From assembly GCA_043759735.1 (NCBI GenBank), contig JAYUQC010000113.1, positions 13,604 to 77,603 of the forward strand: a stretch of DNA of 64,000 nucleotides. The letters are read 5' to 3'. Every line of letters starts with the position of its first letter. Positions within the stretch are counted from its first letter, which is position 1. The translations under genes were made by a program, and so were the position numbers. Of the stretch, positions 1 through 10,189 are shown piece by piece. The DNA comes from CAISIP01 sp043759735. Lineage in GTDB: Bacteria > Pseudomonadota > Gammaproteobacteria > Burkholderiales > Burkholderiaceae_C. Below the pieces are notes generated by a model. That model was not told where the DNA came from and made no database searches. It saw nothing but the letters and a program-made list of their open reading frames with translations.

Positions 1-2124
<2,124 letters not shown>

Positions 2125-2145
2125 CTGACTACAATCCACAGTCCT

Positions 2146-2166
2146 CGCGTGCGCACATGCGCACAC
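2146..2166. promoter_or_regulatory. Alternating purine-pyrimidine dyad between topB and SET gene
   Basis: A 21-base strictly alternating pyrimidine-purine tract contains the dyad GTGCGCA-CA-TGCGCAC (2149-2164). It lies in the divergent intergenic region. It could be an operator or a Z-DNA-prone tract; no family-specific site was recognised. Confidence 0.3.
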
Positions 2167-2225
2167 CCATGCGGGCGCACACCTGCGCGCGCCCATACGA
2201 GTTCACATTACCAAATTTTTTCGAC

Positions 2226-2705
2226 GTGTCCAAAATCAAGCCTATTGGCGGCGCGCGCCGCATTCAGACCCGCCGATCCGGTGTGCATGGTAAGGGCGTT
2301 TTTGCCGTGCAGCACCTGGCCCAGGGCGAGACCGTCATTGAATACGTGGGGGCCATCATCAGTTGGCCGGAGGCACAGCGGCGTCATCCACACGATCCGA
2401 ACGATCCCAACCACACCTTCTATTTCCACATCGACGAGGCTCGGGTCATCGATGCGCTGTACGGGGGCAACTCTTCGCGCTGGATCAACCACTCCTGCGA
2501 TCCCAACTGCGAGGCCGACGAAGAGGAGGGCCGGGTGTTCATCAAGGCCTTGCGCAACATCAAGGCCGGCGAAGAACTCAGCTACGACTACGGCCTGATC
2601 ATCGATGAGCGCTACACGCCCAAGCTCAAGGCCGAGTATCCCTGCTGGTGCGGCACACAACGGTGCCGCGGTACCCTGCTGGCGCCCAAGCGGCGCGGGC
2701 GCTGA
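2226..2705 (+). CDS. SET-domain protein (putative lysine methyltransferase)
   Basis: Small bacterial SET-domain protein of 159 residues from the GTG at 2226. It has the N-terminal SET strand GVHGKGVFA, the cofactor and active-site motif NHSCDPNC, the conserved tyrosine segment ELSYDYG, and a post-SET-like cysteine cluster CWCGTQRC near the C-terminus, which usually binds zinc with the NHSC cysteine. Known SET proteins methylate lysine using SAM; the target here is unknown. The frame is open up to an ATG at 2157, but that extension runs through an alternating GC tract and does not look like a domain, so the GTG was chosen. Neither start has a clear ribosome binding site. It is followed 31 bases later by birA. 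Confidence 0.85.
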   Translation: MSKIKPIGGARRIQTRRSGVHGKGVFAVQHLAQGETVIEYVGAIISWPEAQRRHPHDPNDPNHTFYFHIDEARVIDALYGGNSSRWINHSCDPNCEADEEEGRVFIKALRNIKAGEELSYDYGLIIDERYTPKLKAEYPCWCGTQRCRGTLLAPKRRGR

Positions 2706-2736
2706 ATTCAACCGGCGACGCGGTCGTCAACGTAGC

Positions 2737-3579
2737 GTGAGCACAGCCCGTTCTCGCGGCAACCCGACCGCTGTGGCCTGGCCGGTCGAGGCGCTGACCC
2801 AGGCCCTGGACGCCGTTTCGCCAGGTTGCCTCGTCGAGGTAGCGCCCCGCATGGCGTCGACCAATTCCGAACTGATGCGCCGCGCCCGTACCGGCCAGAT
2901 CGCGCCCTTGCTGTTGGTGGCCGAGCAGCAGACTGCGGGTCGGGGTCGGCTCGGAAGGGTCTGGATCAGCGCCACCGCTGCGGGCCCTGGCGCGGCTGGC
3001 GACGCGGCCCAAGGCCTGGCTGCGTTGACGTTCTCCATCGGCCTGCCGTTGGCGCCGCAGGACTGGTCGGGCCTGTCGCTGGCAGTGGGCGTCAGCGTGG
3101 CGCGTGCCTTGCATCGGGATCTGGCCTTGAAATGGCCCAATGACATCTGGCTGCGGGAACGCAAGCTGGCCGGTATTCTGATCGAGACGGCCAGCGTGGG
3201 TGAACAGCGGTATGCCGTGATCGGTGTGGGTATCAACATTGCGCCGCTGGAAGCTGCCGGCCTGTCGAGGGCTCCCGCATGGTTGCAGGAGGTGCTGCCC
3301 GACTGCGATGCCCCTGGCGCGTTGATGCGGGTTGCACCCGCGCTGCTGCAGGCCTTGCGGGTATTCGAGACGCACGGATTTGCCGCGTTTCACGCCGCGT
3401 ATGCGCAACTCGACCTGCTGCGCGATCGCCCCGTCCTGCTGAGTGACGGTGTCACCGGCAGCGCGGCCGGCGTGAACGAACGTGGTGCCCTGCTGGTGCA
3501 TACTTGTAGCGGTATGAAAATCGTAACCAGTGCTGAAGTCAGCGTGCGGCCGGTGGGCGGGCGCGCCGGCCAGCACTGA
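2737..3579 (+). CDS. birA: Biotin--[acetyl-CoA-carboxylase] ligase
   Basis: Joins biotin to AMP and transfers it to the biotin carboxyl carrier protein. The 280 residues contain the biotin/AMP loop GRGRLGR (about 68-74) and the catalytic KWPND (about 132-136), followed by KLAGILIE and the small C-terminal beta domain. There is no N-terminal helix-turn-helix, so this is the monofunctional type that does not repress the bio operon itself. The GTG at 2737 is preferred because upstream in-frame sequence overlaps the SET gene. The linker around residues 80-92 (Ala/Gly-rich) is slightly longer than usual. The SPOR-like gene follows 15 bases later. Confidence 0.93.
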   Translation: MSTARSRGNPTAVAWPVEALTQALDAVSPGCLVEVAPRMASTNSELMRRARTGQIAPLLLVAEQQTAGRGRLGRVWISATAAGPGAAGDAAQGLAALTFSIGLPLAPQDWSGLSLAVGVSVARALHRDLALKWPNDIWLRERKLAGILIETASVGEQRYAVIGVGINIAPLEAAGLSRAPAWLQEVLPDCDAPGALMRVAPALLQALRVFETHGFAAFHAAYAQLDLLRDRPVLLSDGVTGSAAGVNERGALLVHTCSGMKIVTSAEVSVRPVGGRAGQH

Positions 3580-3594
3580 ATCCGAATCCCGCCG

Positions 3595-4260
3595 GTGTTG
3601 CGCCTGCTGGTTTTTCTGCTGGTGCTGCTCAACGCGGCTTATTTTGCCTGGTCACATGACATGCTGCGTGCCTATGGATTCGGCCCGTTGCGCCAGGCCG
3701 AACCCGAACGCCTGACGCAGCAGATGCGGCCGGAGTTGCTGGTCATCCTGTCTGCCGACGAGGCGCGCCAGATGGAGGCGCAGACCCAGAGGCAGGCCAT
3801 CGATGCGGCCGTGACCTGCCTGCAAGCCGGGCTGTTCAACGAAGCCCAGGCGTCGGTGTTGCGCCAAAGTGCGGAGGCGATATTGCCCGCCGCGGCCTGG
3901 TCGCTGAACGAGGTGGTGGTGCCGTCGCGTTGGATCGTCTATATGGGCAAGTACGTCGACGCCCAAACGCTGGCCAGGAAGCGTGCCGAGTTGGTGGCCT
4001 TGCAAGTGCGCGTCGAGTCGCCGGCGAACCCGGCCCTTGTGCCCGGCCTCTCGTTGGGGGGATTCGAATCCCAGGAGCGCGCTGTCGCCGAACTGGCGGC
4101 GCTGGTAAAGCGCGGTGTGCGCACCGCCCAGGTGGTGCAGGAAAAGCCGGAGTCGCGCGCAAACATGTTGCGGATCACGTCCGTGGACGAAGCCCTGCGC
4201 GCCCGGCTCGGCGAGCTCAAGCCCGCGCTGGCAGGCAAGACTCTGCGACCCTGTTTCTGA
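3595..4260 (+). CDS. SPOR-domain-like membrane protein
   Basis: A 221-residue protein with an N-terminal membrane segment (about residues 2-18, LVFLLVLLNAAYFAW) followed by a mostly soluble part. The segment around 115-205 (RWIVYMGKYVDAQTLARKR ... LSLGGFESQERAVAELAAL) has the two-repeat pattern of SPOR domains, which bind septal peptidoglycan stripped of stem peptides. In Burkholderiales such a gene commonly follows birA. The start is GTG at 3595, just before the hydrophobic segment. The family call is by pattern only; the exact peptidoglycan role is inferred. Confidence 0.7.
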   Translation: MLRLLVFLLVLLNAAYFAWSHDMLRAYGFGPLRQAEPERLTQQMRPELLVILSADEARQMEAQTQRQAIDAAVTCLQAGLFNEAQASVLRQSAEAILPAAAWSLNEVVVPSRWIVYMGKYVDAQTLARKRAELVALQVRVESPANPALVPGLSLGGFESQERAVAELAALVKRGVRTAQVVQEKPESRANMLRITSVDEALRARLGELKPALAGKTLRPCF

Positions 4261-4414
4261 TCGCCCCCAGCCCTGGCTGCGCCAGGCCCCCCAAGGGGGT
4301 GCAGAAAACTTGGGAGCGGCCCGGCGTTTTCTCAGGATCGCCCCCAGCCCTGGCTTCGCCAGGCCCCCCAAGGGGGTGCAGAAAACTTGGGAGCGGCCCG
4401 GCGTTTTCTCAGGA
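4261..4414. repeat. Two tandem copies of a 77-bp hairpin-rich repeat
   Basis: Units at 4261-4337 and 4338-4414 are almost identical. Each contains three potential stems: CCTGGC/GCCAGG, CCCCC/GGGGG and GAAAAC/GTTTTC. The copies fill most of the space between two convergent genes, so they may also act as a bidirectional termination structure. The same family recurs at 14311, 30004 and 42481. Confidence 0.95.
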
Positions 4415-4434
4415 GCCGGCCACAGACGGCAGGC

Positions 4435-6681
4435 TCAGTATTGCACCCGCGCAAAGCGGCTCTTTTGCGCCGCAGCGCGTGCCTGCCCCAGCGTGTGAAT
4501 GCCCTTGTCCGCCAGCAGCGGCAACAATTTGAGAAACACCTCGGCCGTCACGATGGCGTCGCCCAACGCGGTGTGACGGCCCACCACCGGCACACCCAGG
4601 CGCTGCGCCAGCGCTTCGAGTCCATGCGACTCCTGCTGCGGATGCGCCAGATCGGACAGCAGCAAGGTGTCTAGCACCGGCTGGTCGAACACCACGCCGC
4701 TGCGGGCCTCCTTGAGCTGCAGGAAGCGCATGTCGAACGCGGCGTTGTGCGCCACCAGCACGCTGTCGTGCGCAAAGGCATGAAAAGCGGCCAGCACCGC
4801 CACGATATCCGGTTGCCCCTGCAGCATCTGCGGCGTGATGCCGTGGATCCGGGTCGAGGCCGCGGGCAAGGTGCGCTTGGGGTCGACCAGCTGCTCGAAT
4901 CCTTCGTGGTGCAGCAACTTGCCGTTGATGATGCGGGTCGCCCCGATCTGGATGATCTCATCACCCCCCGATGGGTCCAGGCCGGTGGTTTCGGTGTCGA
5001 AAACGGTGTAGGACAGGCTGTCGAGCCGGCGCTCCTGCAGGTCGCGCGCCCGGTCGGAGATCTTGAACAGGTCGAAGTCGTAGAACATCGGCCGACTCTC
5101 GTGCGATGCACCTGGCAGCGCGGCATGCGCCTCGGGGGCGCTGGCGCCGGCCAGCGGCAGCAGGAACCGGAACCATGCTTCGTGGCGTGCGCGTTCACGC
5201 TCGAACCAGAACGCGCCTCCATGGCGCTCCACCACGTCGCGCACCGTCAACGGCATGGATTCGCCCCCGATGCGGATCGGATCGAGTTCCCAGGCCATCA
5301 CGGTTTCGGTGCTCATGACGGTCCCGTGCCAGACCAGATCCAGATGCGCGTGCCCTGCGGCGCCCGACAGGCGCAGCGCGACCTGGCGCACGGAGAACTC
5401 CTGGGCCAGGCGGGCCGCCAGGTAGGCCAGGGCCTGCATCAGCGAGAAGCTGTCCACCCGCAACCAAATGCCCGGGTCGACCTCGTCGGCAGACATGTGC
5501 ATGCCGTCCTGGTGCTGGACCCGGCGCACGACGGCGGCGACCAGATCGGAACCCAGCATGTCCTCCATTGGCCAACGGGTCTTCAGGCTACTGGAGGCGG
5601 TTTGCGCCAGCGCCTGGACCCGCTTGCTCATCGCGCTCGACTCCTCCCGCACCACCGCCAGGAAACGCTCACGCATGGCGGCATCGAGGTCTGGGTACTC
5701 CAGCATCTCAAGGGCGGCCTGCAGGTTAGCCAGTGCGCTGCGGCTGCCCTCGGTCATGGCGTGCAGCAGTTGGTCGCGCAGCGACTGTTGCTCGAAATCG
5801 TCGGTGAGGTTCTCCAGCAGCAGCACGAATCCGTTCAGGGGCGTCACGCGGTCCGATCGCGTGTCTGCGCCATTTCCATAGCCCAGGTTTGTGCCATCGC
5901 CGGCATCGTCCAGGACCGCGGCCACTTGCACCCGCAGCAGCTGTCCGGAGCGGGTCGTGGTGATGAACTGGGCCGACGCATTGGTGGCGCCACGCTCCAA
6001 CTTGCGTGTGATCGAGTCCAGCGCATGGGCCACCAGCTTGGGGTCGAATACGGTGTAGATGGATCGCCCCAGGCCGATCGCGCCGGCACCGTCGGCCAGC
6101 GCCGGTCGCGCGGCCAGCGCCTGGTATTGCAGCCGGGCGCGGTTGTTGTACAGCAGGATGCGTCCGTCCAGGTTGCACACCACCACGCTTTGTTGCAACT
6201 CGGCCATCAGTGCGGCCAGCCGGCGGCGTTCCCGGTCGACATCGCGACTGGCTTCGCGCACGAGGCGGTCGATGTCGTCGCGTAACTGGTTGCGCTGTGC
6301 GGCCAGGTCGTTGATGGCCGCGGCCAGCGACCGCGCTTCGGCGCTGCCTGCGCCAACCAGGGCCTCGCGCGTCTGGCCGGCGATGCGGATGCGGGTGTGC
6401 TCTTCCATGCGCGCCAGCAGTTCGACATGGTCATGGAACAGACGTGCCGTCCAACGCGCCAGCAGCACGCTGCCGATCAGCCAGGTCAACACCAGCAGCG
6501 CCAGCAACGATTGCTGCGATGGCGCCAGCATGGCGCGTTGCTCCTGCGACAAGGCAGTCCATACCGTGCTGGCCAGCAATGCCGTCCAGATCCCCAGCAC
6601 CAGGCCTGGTACGAGCGTGGCCAGCATGCGCCGCGACTTCAGCGCCATGGGTCTGCGTTCGCCCTTTACCCTTGCGATCAT
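4435..6681 (-). CDS. Membrane PAS/pseudo-histidine-kinase fused to DnaQ-like 3'-5' exonuclease
   Basis: A 748-residue fusion. Two membrane segments (about 26-44 and 60-78) are followed by a HAMP-like linker, a PAS-like region, and a region arranged like HisKA plus HATPase. The phosphoacceptor His and the N-box Asn appear to be missing, while the G2-like VRDVVERHGG remains. From about 558 there is a complete DEDDh exonuclease: DTETTG (Asp562, Glu564), AHNAAFD (Asp650) and HTALGD (His703, Asp708). Its ATG overlaps the response-regulator stop as ATGA, so it is translationally coupled to the kinase/regulator operon. Such exonucleases are known near CrbS/CrbR-type systems. What it degrades and whether the N-terminus senses a signal are unknown. 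Confidence 0.85.
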   Translation of the reverse strand: MIARVKGERRPMALKSRRMLATLVPGLVLGIWTALLASTVWTALSQEQRAMLAPSQQSLLALLVLTWLIGSVLLARWTARLFHDHVELLARMEEHTRIRIAGQTREALVGAGSAEARSLAAAINDLAAQRNQLRDDIDRLVREASRDVDRERRRLAALMAELQQSVVVCNLDGRILLYNNRARLQYQALAARPALADGAGAIGLGRSIYTVFDPKLVAHALDSITRKLERGATNASAQFITTTRSGQLLRVQVAAVLDDAGDGTNLGYGNGADTRSDRVTPLNGFVLLLENLTDDFEQQSLRDQLLHAMTEGSRSALANLQAALEMLEYPDLDAAMRERFLAVVREESSAMSKRVQALAQTASSSLKTRWPMEDMLGSDLVAAVVRRVQHQDGMHMSADEVDPGIWLRVDSFSLMQALAYLAARLAQEFSVRQVALRLSGAAGHAHLDLVWHGTVMSTETVMAWELDPIRIGGESMPLTVRDVVERHGGAFWFERERARHEAWFRFLLPLAGASAPEAHAALPGASHESRPMFYDFDLFKISDRARDLQERRLDSLSYTVFDTETTGLDPSGGDEIIQIGATRIINGKLLHHEGFEQLVDPKRTLPAASTRIHGITPQMLQGQPDIVAVLAAFHAFAHDSVLVAHNAAFDMRFLQLKEARSGVVFDQPVLDTLLLSDLAHPQQESHGLEALAQRLGVPVVGRHTALGDAIVTAEVFLKLLPLLADKGIHTLGQARAAAQKSRFARVQY

Positions 6682-7055
6682 GGCGCCGATCGGGTCAGCA
6701 GGGCGCGGACCTGGGCCACCAGGTCGCGGGTGGAAAATGGTTTGGTGATGTAGGCGTTGGCGCCAAGCGCCAGACCCTTGGCGACATCGGTTTCGCGTCC
6801 CTTGGCGGTGAGCATGACAATGCGCATCGTGCGGAACTGGTCCCTGGCGCGGACATGCTGGCAGACCTCGAGCCCGGTCTTGCCGGGCATCATCACATCC
6901 AGCAGCACGATGTCAGGAGGGTTGCGTTCGATCGCCTCGATCGCCTGCAGGCCATCGCGCGCCACGCTGACATCAAAGCCCTCGCGCTGCATCAGGTACT
7001 CCAGCGAAACCAGGATGTTGGGTTCGTCATCGACGATCAGGATCTTGTGTGCCAT
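6678..7055 (-). CDS. CheY-like single-domain response regulator
   Basis: A 125-residue receiver domain with no output domain: acidic pocket ILIVDDE, phosphoacceptor Asp53 in LLDVMMPG, Thr in VMLTAKG and Lys in ITKPF. The ATG at 7055 is preceded by GAGGGAAATCGCC, a good ribosome binding site, 11 bases after the kinase stop; a TTG at 7070 is less likely. Its stop overlaps the start of the PAS-exonuclease protein. Genetic coupling makes the upstream SSSF kinase the probable phosphodonor. Output must go through protein contacts, perhaps with the pseudo-kinase part of the downstream protein (inference). Confidence 0.9.
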   Translation of the reverse strand: MAHKILIVDDEPNILVSLEYLMQREGFDVSVARDGLQAIEAIERNPPDIVLLDVMMPGKTGLEVCQHVRARDQFRTMRIVMLTAKGRETDVAKGLALGANAYITKPFSTRDLVAQVRALLTRSAP

Positions 7056-7066
7056 GGCGATTTCCC

Positions 7067-9853
7067 TCAATGCGGTTCGGGGTCCGGCCGGTTGTGCGGT
7101 GTTTGTGTCGTCGTCGCGGCAGCCGGGTCGGTCGATGCCATCGTATGCCAGGGCAGTTCAAATACAAAGCAGGCGCCGGAGCCGGTGTTGTTGTCGACCC
7201 AGATGCGGCCACCGAAATGTTCGACGATCTGTTGGCTGATCGGCAGGCCCAGGCCGGTGCCCTGCGGTCGATTGCCACCGTTCTGGCCTTGATGAAAGCG
7301 CTCGAAGATCAGGATGCGTTGGGACGCCGGTACCCCTGGGCCGTTGTCCTGGATCGATACCCGTACTGCCCGCGCGAGTGGCGTCACCCGCACCTGTACC
7401 CGGCCGCCCTTGGCCGGCATGAACTTGGCTGCATTGGACAGCAGGTTCAGCACTACCTGGGTCAGCCGGTCCGGGTCGACCCGCAGCACCACTGGCTGTG
7501 CGGGCAAGGACAGCTGCACCAGGGCGTCGCGTTCGTGGAACATCTCTGCCGTGGTCTGCACTGCCTGTTCCAGCAACTGCGCCAGGTCGACGTCGCTGCT
7601 GTGCCATTGGGCGTGGCCCGATTCGATCTTGGCGAGGTCCAGCACCTGGTTGACCAGGCGGCTCAAGCGCTCGGTCTCGGTCACGATGATGCGGGTGAAT
7701 TGTTGGCGCTGGAGCGTCGGCATGTCCGGGTCGTCCGCCATCAGTTCGGCCAAGGCCCGGATCGAGGTCAGCGGGGTGCGCAGCTCGTGCGTCACCGACG
7801 ACATGAAGTCGTCCTTGAGCCGGTCCAGGCTCTGCAACTGGGCATTGGCCGCGCGCAGCTCGGACGTGGCGCGTTCCAGAGATGCCGATTTTTGCTCCTG
7901 TTCGATCGAATGGGCGCGCAGCTGGCTGGCTTCATCCAGGATCTGCAGCACGTCGTCCAGCACCAGTGCATCCTCGTCGGCAACCGACGCCACCATCACG
8001 CGGGCCGACGCACTGCCGATGGTGCCGGCCAACGCGATCTCGACATGGCGCACGAGTTGCGCATCGGGCGCTATTTGCTCGATGCGCTCTGCACCGACCC
8101 GGCGTGCATAGTCCTCGAACAAATGCTGCGCCCGGGTCGTTCCCATGAAGCGCGCCGCCAGCGCGACCAGGTCCTGCACCCGGGCCCGCCCACGCCAAAA
8201 TACCAGCTCAGTGCTGCGGTGGTGCTCGAACACCTCGACAAACAGCAGGGCCTGGCTGGTCTCCGCGGGTGACGGCCCGCGCCACAATGACAGTCCGACA
8301 TACGCCGCCAGATTGGCAGTCAGGCTCCAGAACAGGGAATGGGTCAGATTGTCCAGGCCAGTCAGGCCGAGCAGTTGTTCGGGCTTGAGCCAGGTGATGC
8401 CCCACGGGCCGTACTGCAGGAAATCGGTCGACCACCAGCCCGATTTGGCGATCGAGGGCAGCATCAGGGTGTAGGCCCACAACCCGAACCCCAGCAGCAG
8501 CCCCGCCATCGCGCCGAGCCGGGTGCCGCCGCGCCAGTACATGCCACCGAACAGGGCTGGCGCGAACTGGGCCACCGCGGCAAAGCTGATCAGGCCGATG
8601 CTGACCAGCGCGTAGGCTTCCCCGGCGAGATGGAAATAGGTGTATCCCAGCAGCATCACGACAAAGATCGCGGCGCGTCGGATACGCAGCAGCATTCCGG
8701 TCAGCTCGCCGCCGGCCCGCGCGCCGAAGCGCCGGGTGCGCAGCAGCAGCGGCATCACCAGATCGTTGCAGACCATGCTCGATACCGCGATCGTCTCCAC
8801 GATCACCATGCCGGTGGCCGCCGACAGGCCGCCCAGGAAAGCGAGCAGCGCCAGTGCCGATTGGCCATGCGCCAACGGCAGCGACAAGATGAAGGCCTCC
8901 GGGTCCATCGTGCCGGGGCCAAACAGCAGCTGGCCGCCCAGCGCCACCGGCAGCACGAACAAGTTGATCAGCAGCAGGTAGGCCGGAAATACCCAGGCTG
9001 CACGGCGCAGGTGGCGCTCGCTGACGTTCTCCACCACCATGATCTGGAACTGGCGCGGCAGCAGCACCACCGACAACATGGCCAGCAAGGTGAGCGAAAA
9101 CCATTGGCCATAGCCAAACGGAGGATCGATGACCAGCAGTCGCGCGAGTTCGGGCACGGCGCTGGCACGTTCAAAGATGTCGGCAACACCGTCGAACAGG
9201 CCATAGGTGACAAACCCGCCCACCGCGAGGAACGCCACCAGCTTGACCAGCGACTCGAACGCAATCGCCGCTACCATGCCTTCATGGCGCTCGGAGCTGT
9301 CCAGCCGACGCGTTCCGAACACCACCGTGAAACCGGCCAGCGCGAGCGCGAAATACAGCGTGTTGTCGCTCCACCAGGCGCCTTGTCCGGCGTTCTGCGC
9401 GCCCGGTGCGGTCGTCATGACCGCGTAGCCGACCGATACGGCCTTGAGCTGCAGTGCGATGTAGGGAACGATGCCCACCACCGTGATCAGCGTGACCAGA
9501 CCGGCCAGCATCGGACTCTTGCCGTATCGGCTGCCAATGAAGTCGGCGATCGAGGTGATGCGGTAACTCTTGGCGATGCGCAGCATCTTGCGCACGACCA
9601 TCCAGGCCAGCACCATGGCCAACGTCGGCCCCAGGTAGATCGGCAGGAACCAGATGCCGGCGGTGGCCGCGCGCCCGACGCTGCCAAAGTAGGTCCAGGC
9701 GGTGCAGTACACCGCCATCGACAGAGCGTAGACCCAGGCATTGCCGATCACGGAACGCCCTTGTGCGGCGCGTCGGTCGCCGATGCTGGCCACGGCAAAC
9801 AGCAACAGCAGGTAGGCGAACGAAGCGCCGACAACGAGGGTGGCAGACAACAT
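7067..9853 (-). CDS. SSSF-STAC sensor histidine kinase (CrbS/CbrA type)
   Basis: A 928-residue protein combining a transporter-like sensor with a kinase. Residues about 1-500 are a sodium:solute symporter fold with roughly 12-13 membrane helices (GRAATAGIWFLPIYLGP near the start). A STAC-like linker follows at about 520-600 (ELVFWRGRARVQDL), then a coiled coil. The HisKA H-box is VTHELRTPL with His689, and the HATPase has N-box LLSNAAKF, DNGPGVP and GTGLGLPIS. CbrA and CrbS homologues sense or transport small nutrients (histidine, acetate) to control carbon use; the ligand here is not known. It lies 25 bases after a small membrane ORF and is followed by its likely response regulator. Confidence 0.93.
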   Translation of the reverse strand: MLSATLVVGASFAYLLLLFAVASIGDRRAAQGRSVIGNAWVYALSMAVYCTAWTYFGSVGRAATAGIWFLPIYLGPTLAMVLAWMVVRKMLRIAKSYRITSIADFIGSRYGKSPMLAGLVTLITVVGIVPYIALQLKAVSVGYAVMTTAPGAQNAGQGAWWSDNTLYFALALAGFTVVFGTRRLDSSERHEGMVAAIAFESLVKLVAFLAVGGFVTYGLFDGVADIFERASAVPELARLLVIDPPFGYGQWFSLTLLAMLSVVLLPRQFQIMVVENVSERHLRRAAWVFPAYLLLINLFVLPVALGGQLLFGPGTMDPEAFILSLPLAHGQSALALLAFLGGLSAATGMVIVETIAVSSMVCNDLVMPLLLRTRRFGARAGGELTGMLLRIRRAAIFVVMLLGYTYFHLAGEAYALVSIGLISFAAVAQFAPALFGGMYWRGGTRLGAMAGLLLGFGLWAYTLMLPSIAKSGWWSTDFLQYGPWGITWLKPEQLLGLTGLDNLTHSLFWSLTANLAAYVGLSLWRGPSPAETSQALLFVEVFEHHRSTELVFWRGRARVQDLVALAARFMGTTRAQHLFEDYARRVGAERIEQIAPDAQLVRHVEIALAGTIGSASARVMVASVADEDALVLDDVLQILDEASQLRAHSIEQEQKSASLERATSELRAANAQLQSLDRLKDDFMSSVTHELRTPLTSIRALAELMADDPDMPTLQRQQFTRIIVTETERLSRLVNQVLDLAKIESGHAQWHSSDVDLAQLLEQAVQTTAEMFHERDALVQLSLPAQPVVLRVDPDRLTQVVLNLLSNAAKFMPAKGGRVQVRVTPLARAVRVSIQDNGPGVPASQRILIFERFHQGQNGGNRPQGTGLGLPISQQIVEHFGGRIWVDNNTGSGACFVFELPWHTMASTDPAAATTTQTPHNRPDPEPH

Positions 9854-9878
9854 GCTGTGGCTCGCCCGCGTGTCCGAG

Positions 9879-10076
9879 TCAGTCTCCTGCGCTTTCCAGC
9901 ACGGCGGCCAGGACCGCGATCAGGATCGCCCACAGACCAAATAGCGCGGTCGGAAACAGCGGCAGACCAAAGACCGTCATCTGAGGACTCCACAACGACA
10001 GCAGCGGATAGTTCAGTGCCATCAGCGCGGCAAAGAACAGTGCTAGAAGCCGTTGGTTGCCTGGTGTCTTGTGCAT
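9879..10076 (-). CDS. Small two-helix membrane protein (CbrX-like)
   Basis: A 65-residue protein with two hydrophobic segments (about 9-27 and 37-60). A strong ribosome binding site (AGGAGG) sits 7 bases before the ATG at 10076. It lies immediately upstream of the SSSF kinase gene, as the small ORF cbrX does upstream of cbrA in Pseudomonas. Small partner subunits are also common for solute symporters. The role (translational coupling or a transporter subunit) is inferred from position only. Confidence 0.75.
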   Translation of the reverse strand: MHKTPGNQRLLALFFAALMALNYPLLSLWSPQMTVFGLPLFPTALFGLWAILIAVLAAVLESAGD

Positions 10077-10189
10077 GTGCCGCCTCCTGGTCGATCGTGT
10101 AGCAGCGCGCTGCCGGTGTCAACGCCAATCCCCGTTGTGGCGCCTTCGCCTGGCGTGCAATACCTTACGACCACCGACTTACCGAAGTC

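Noticed and set aside
4747..6285. 512-codon plus-strand frame opposite the exonuclease fusion gene
   Set aside because: No recognisable domain; exactly overlaps a gene with full catalytic motifs on the other strand.
8339..10102. 587-codon plus-strand frame opposite the SSSF kinase gene
   Set aside because: Gln/His/Arg-rich translation with no domain; a typical antisense shadow of a high-GC gene.
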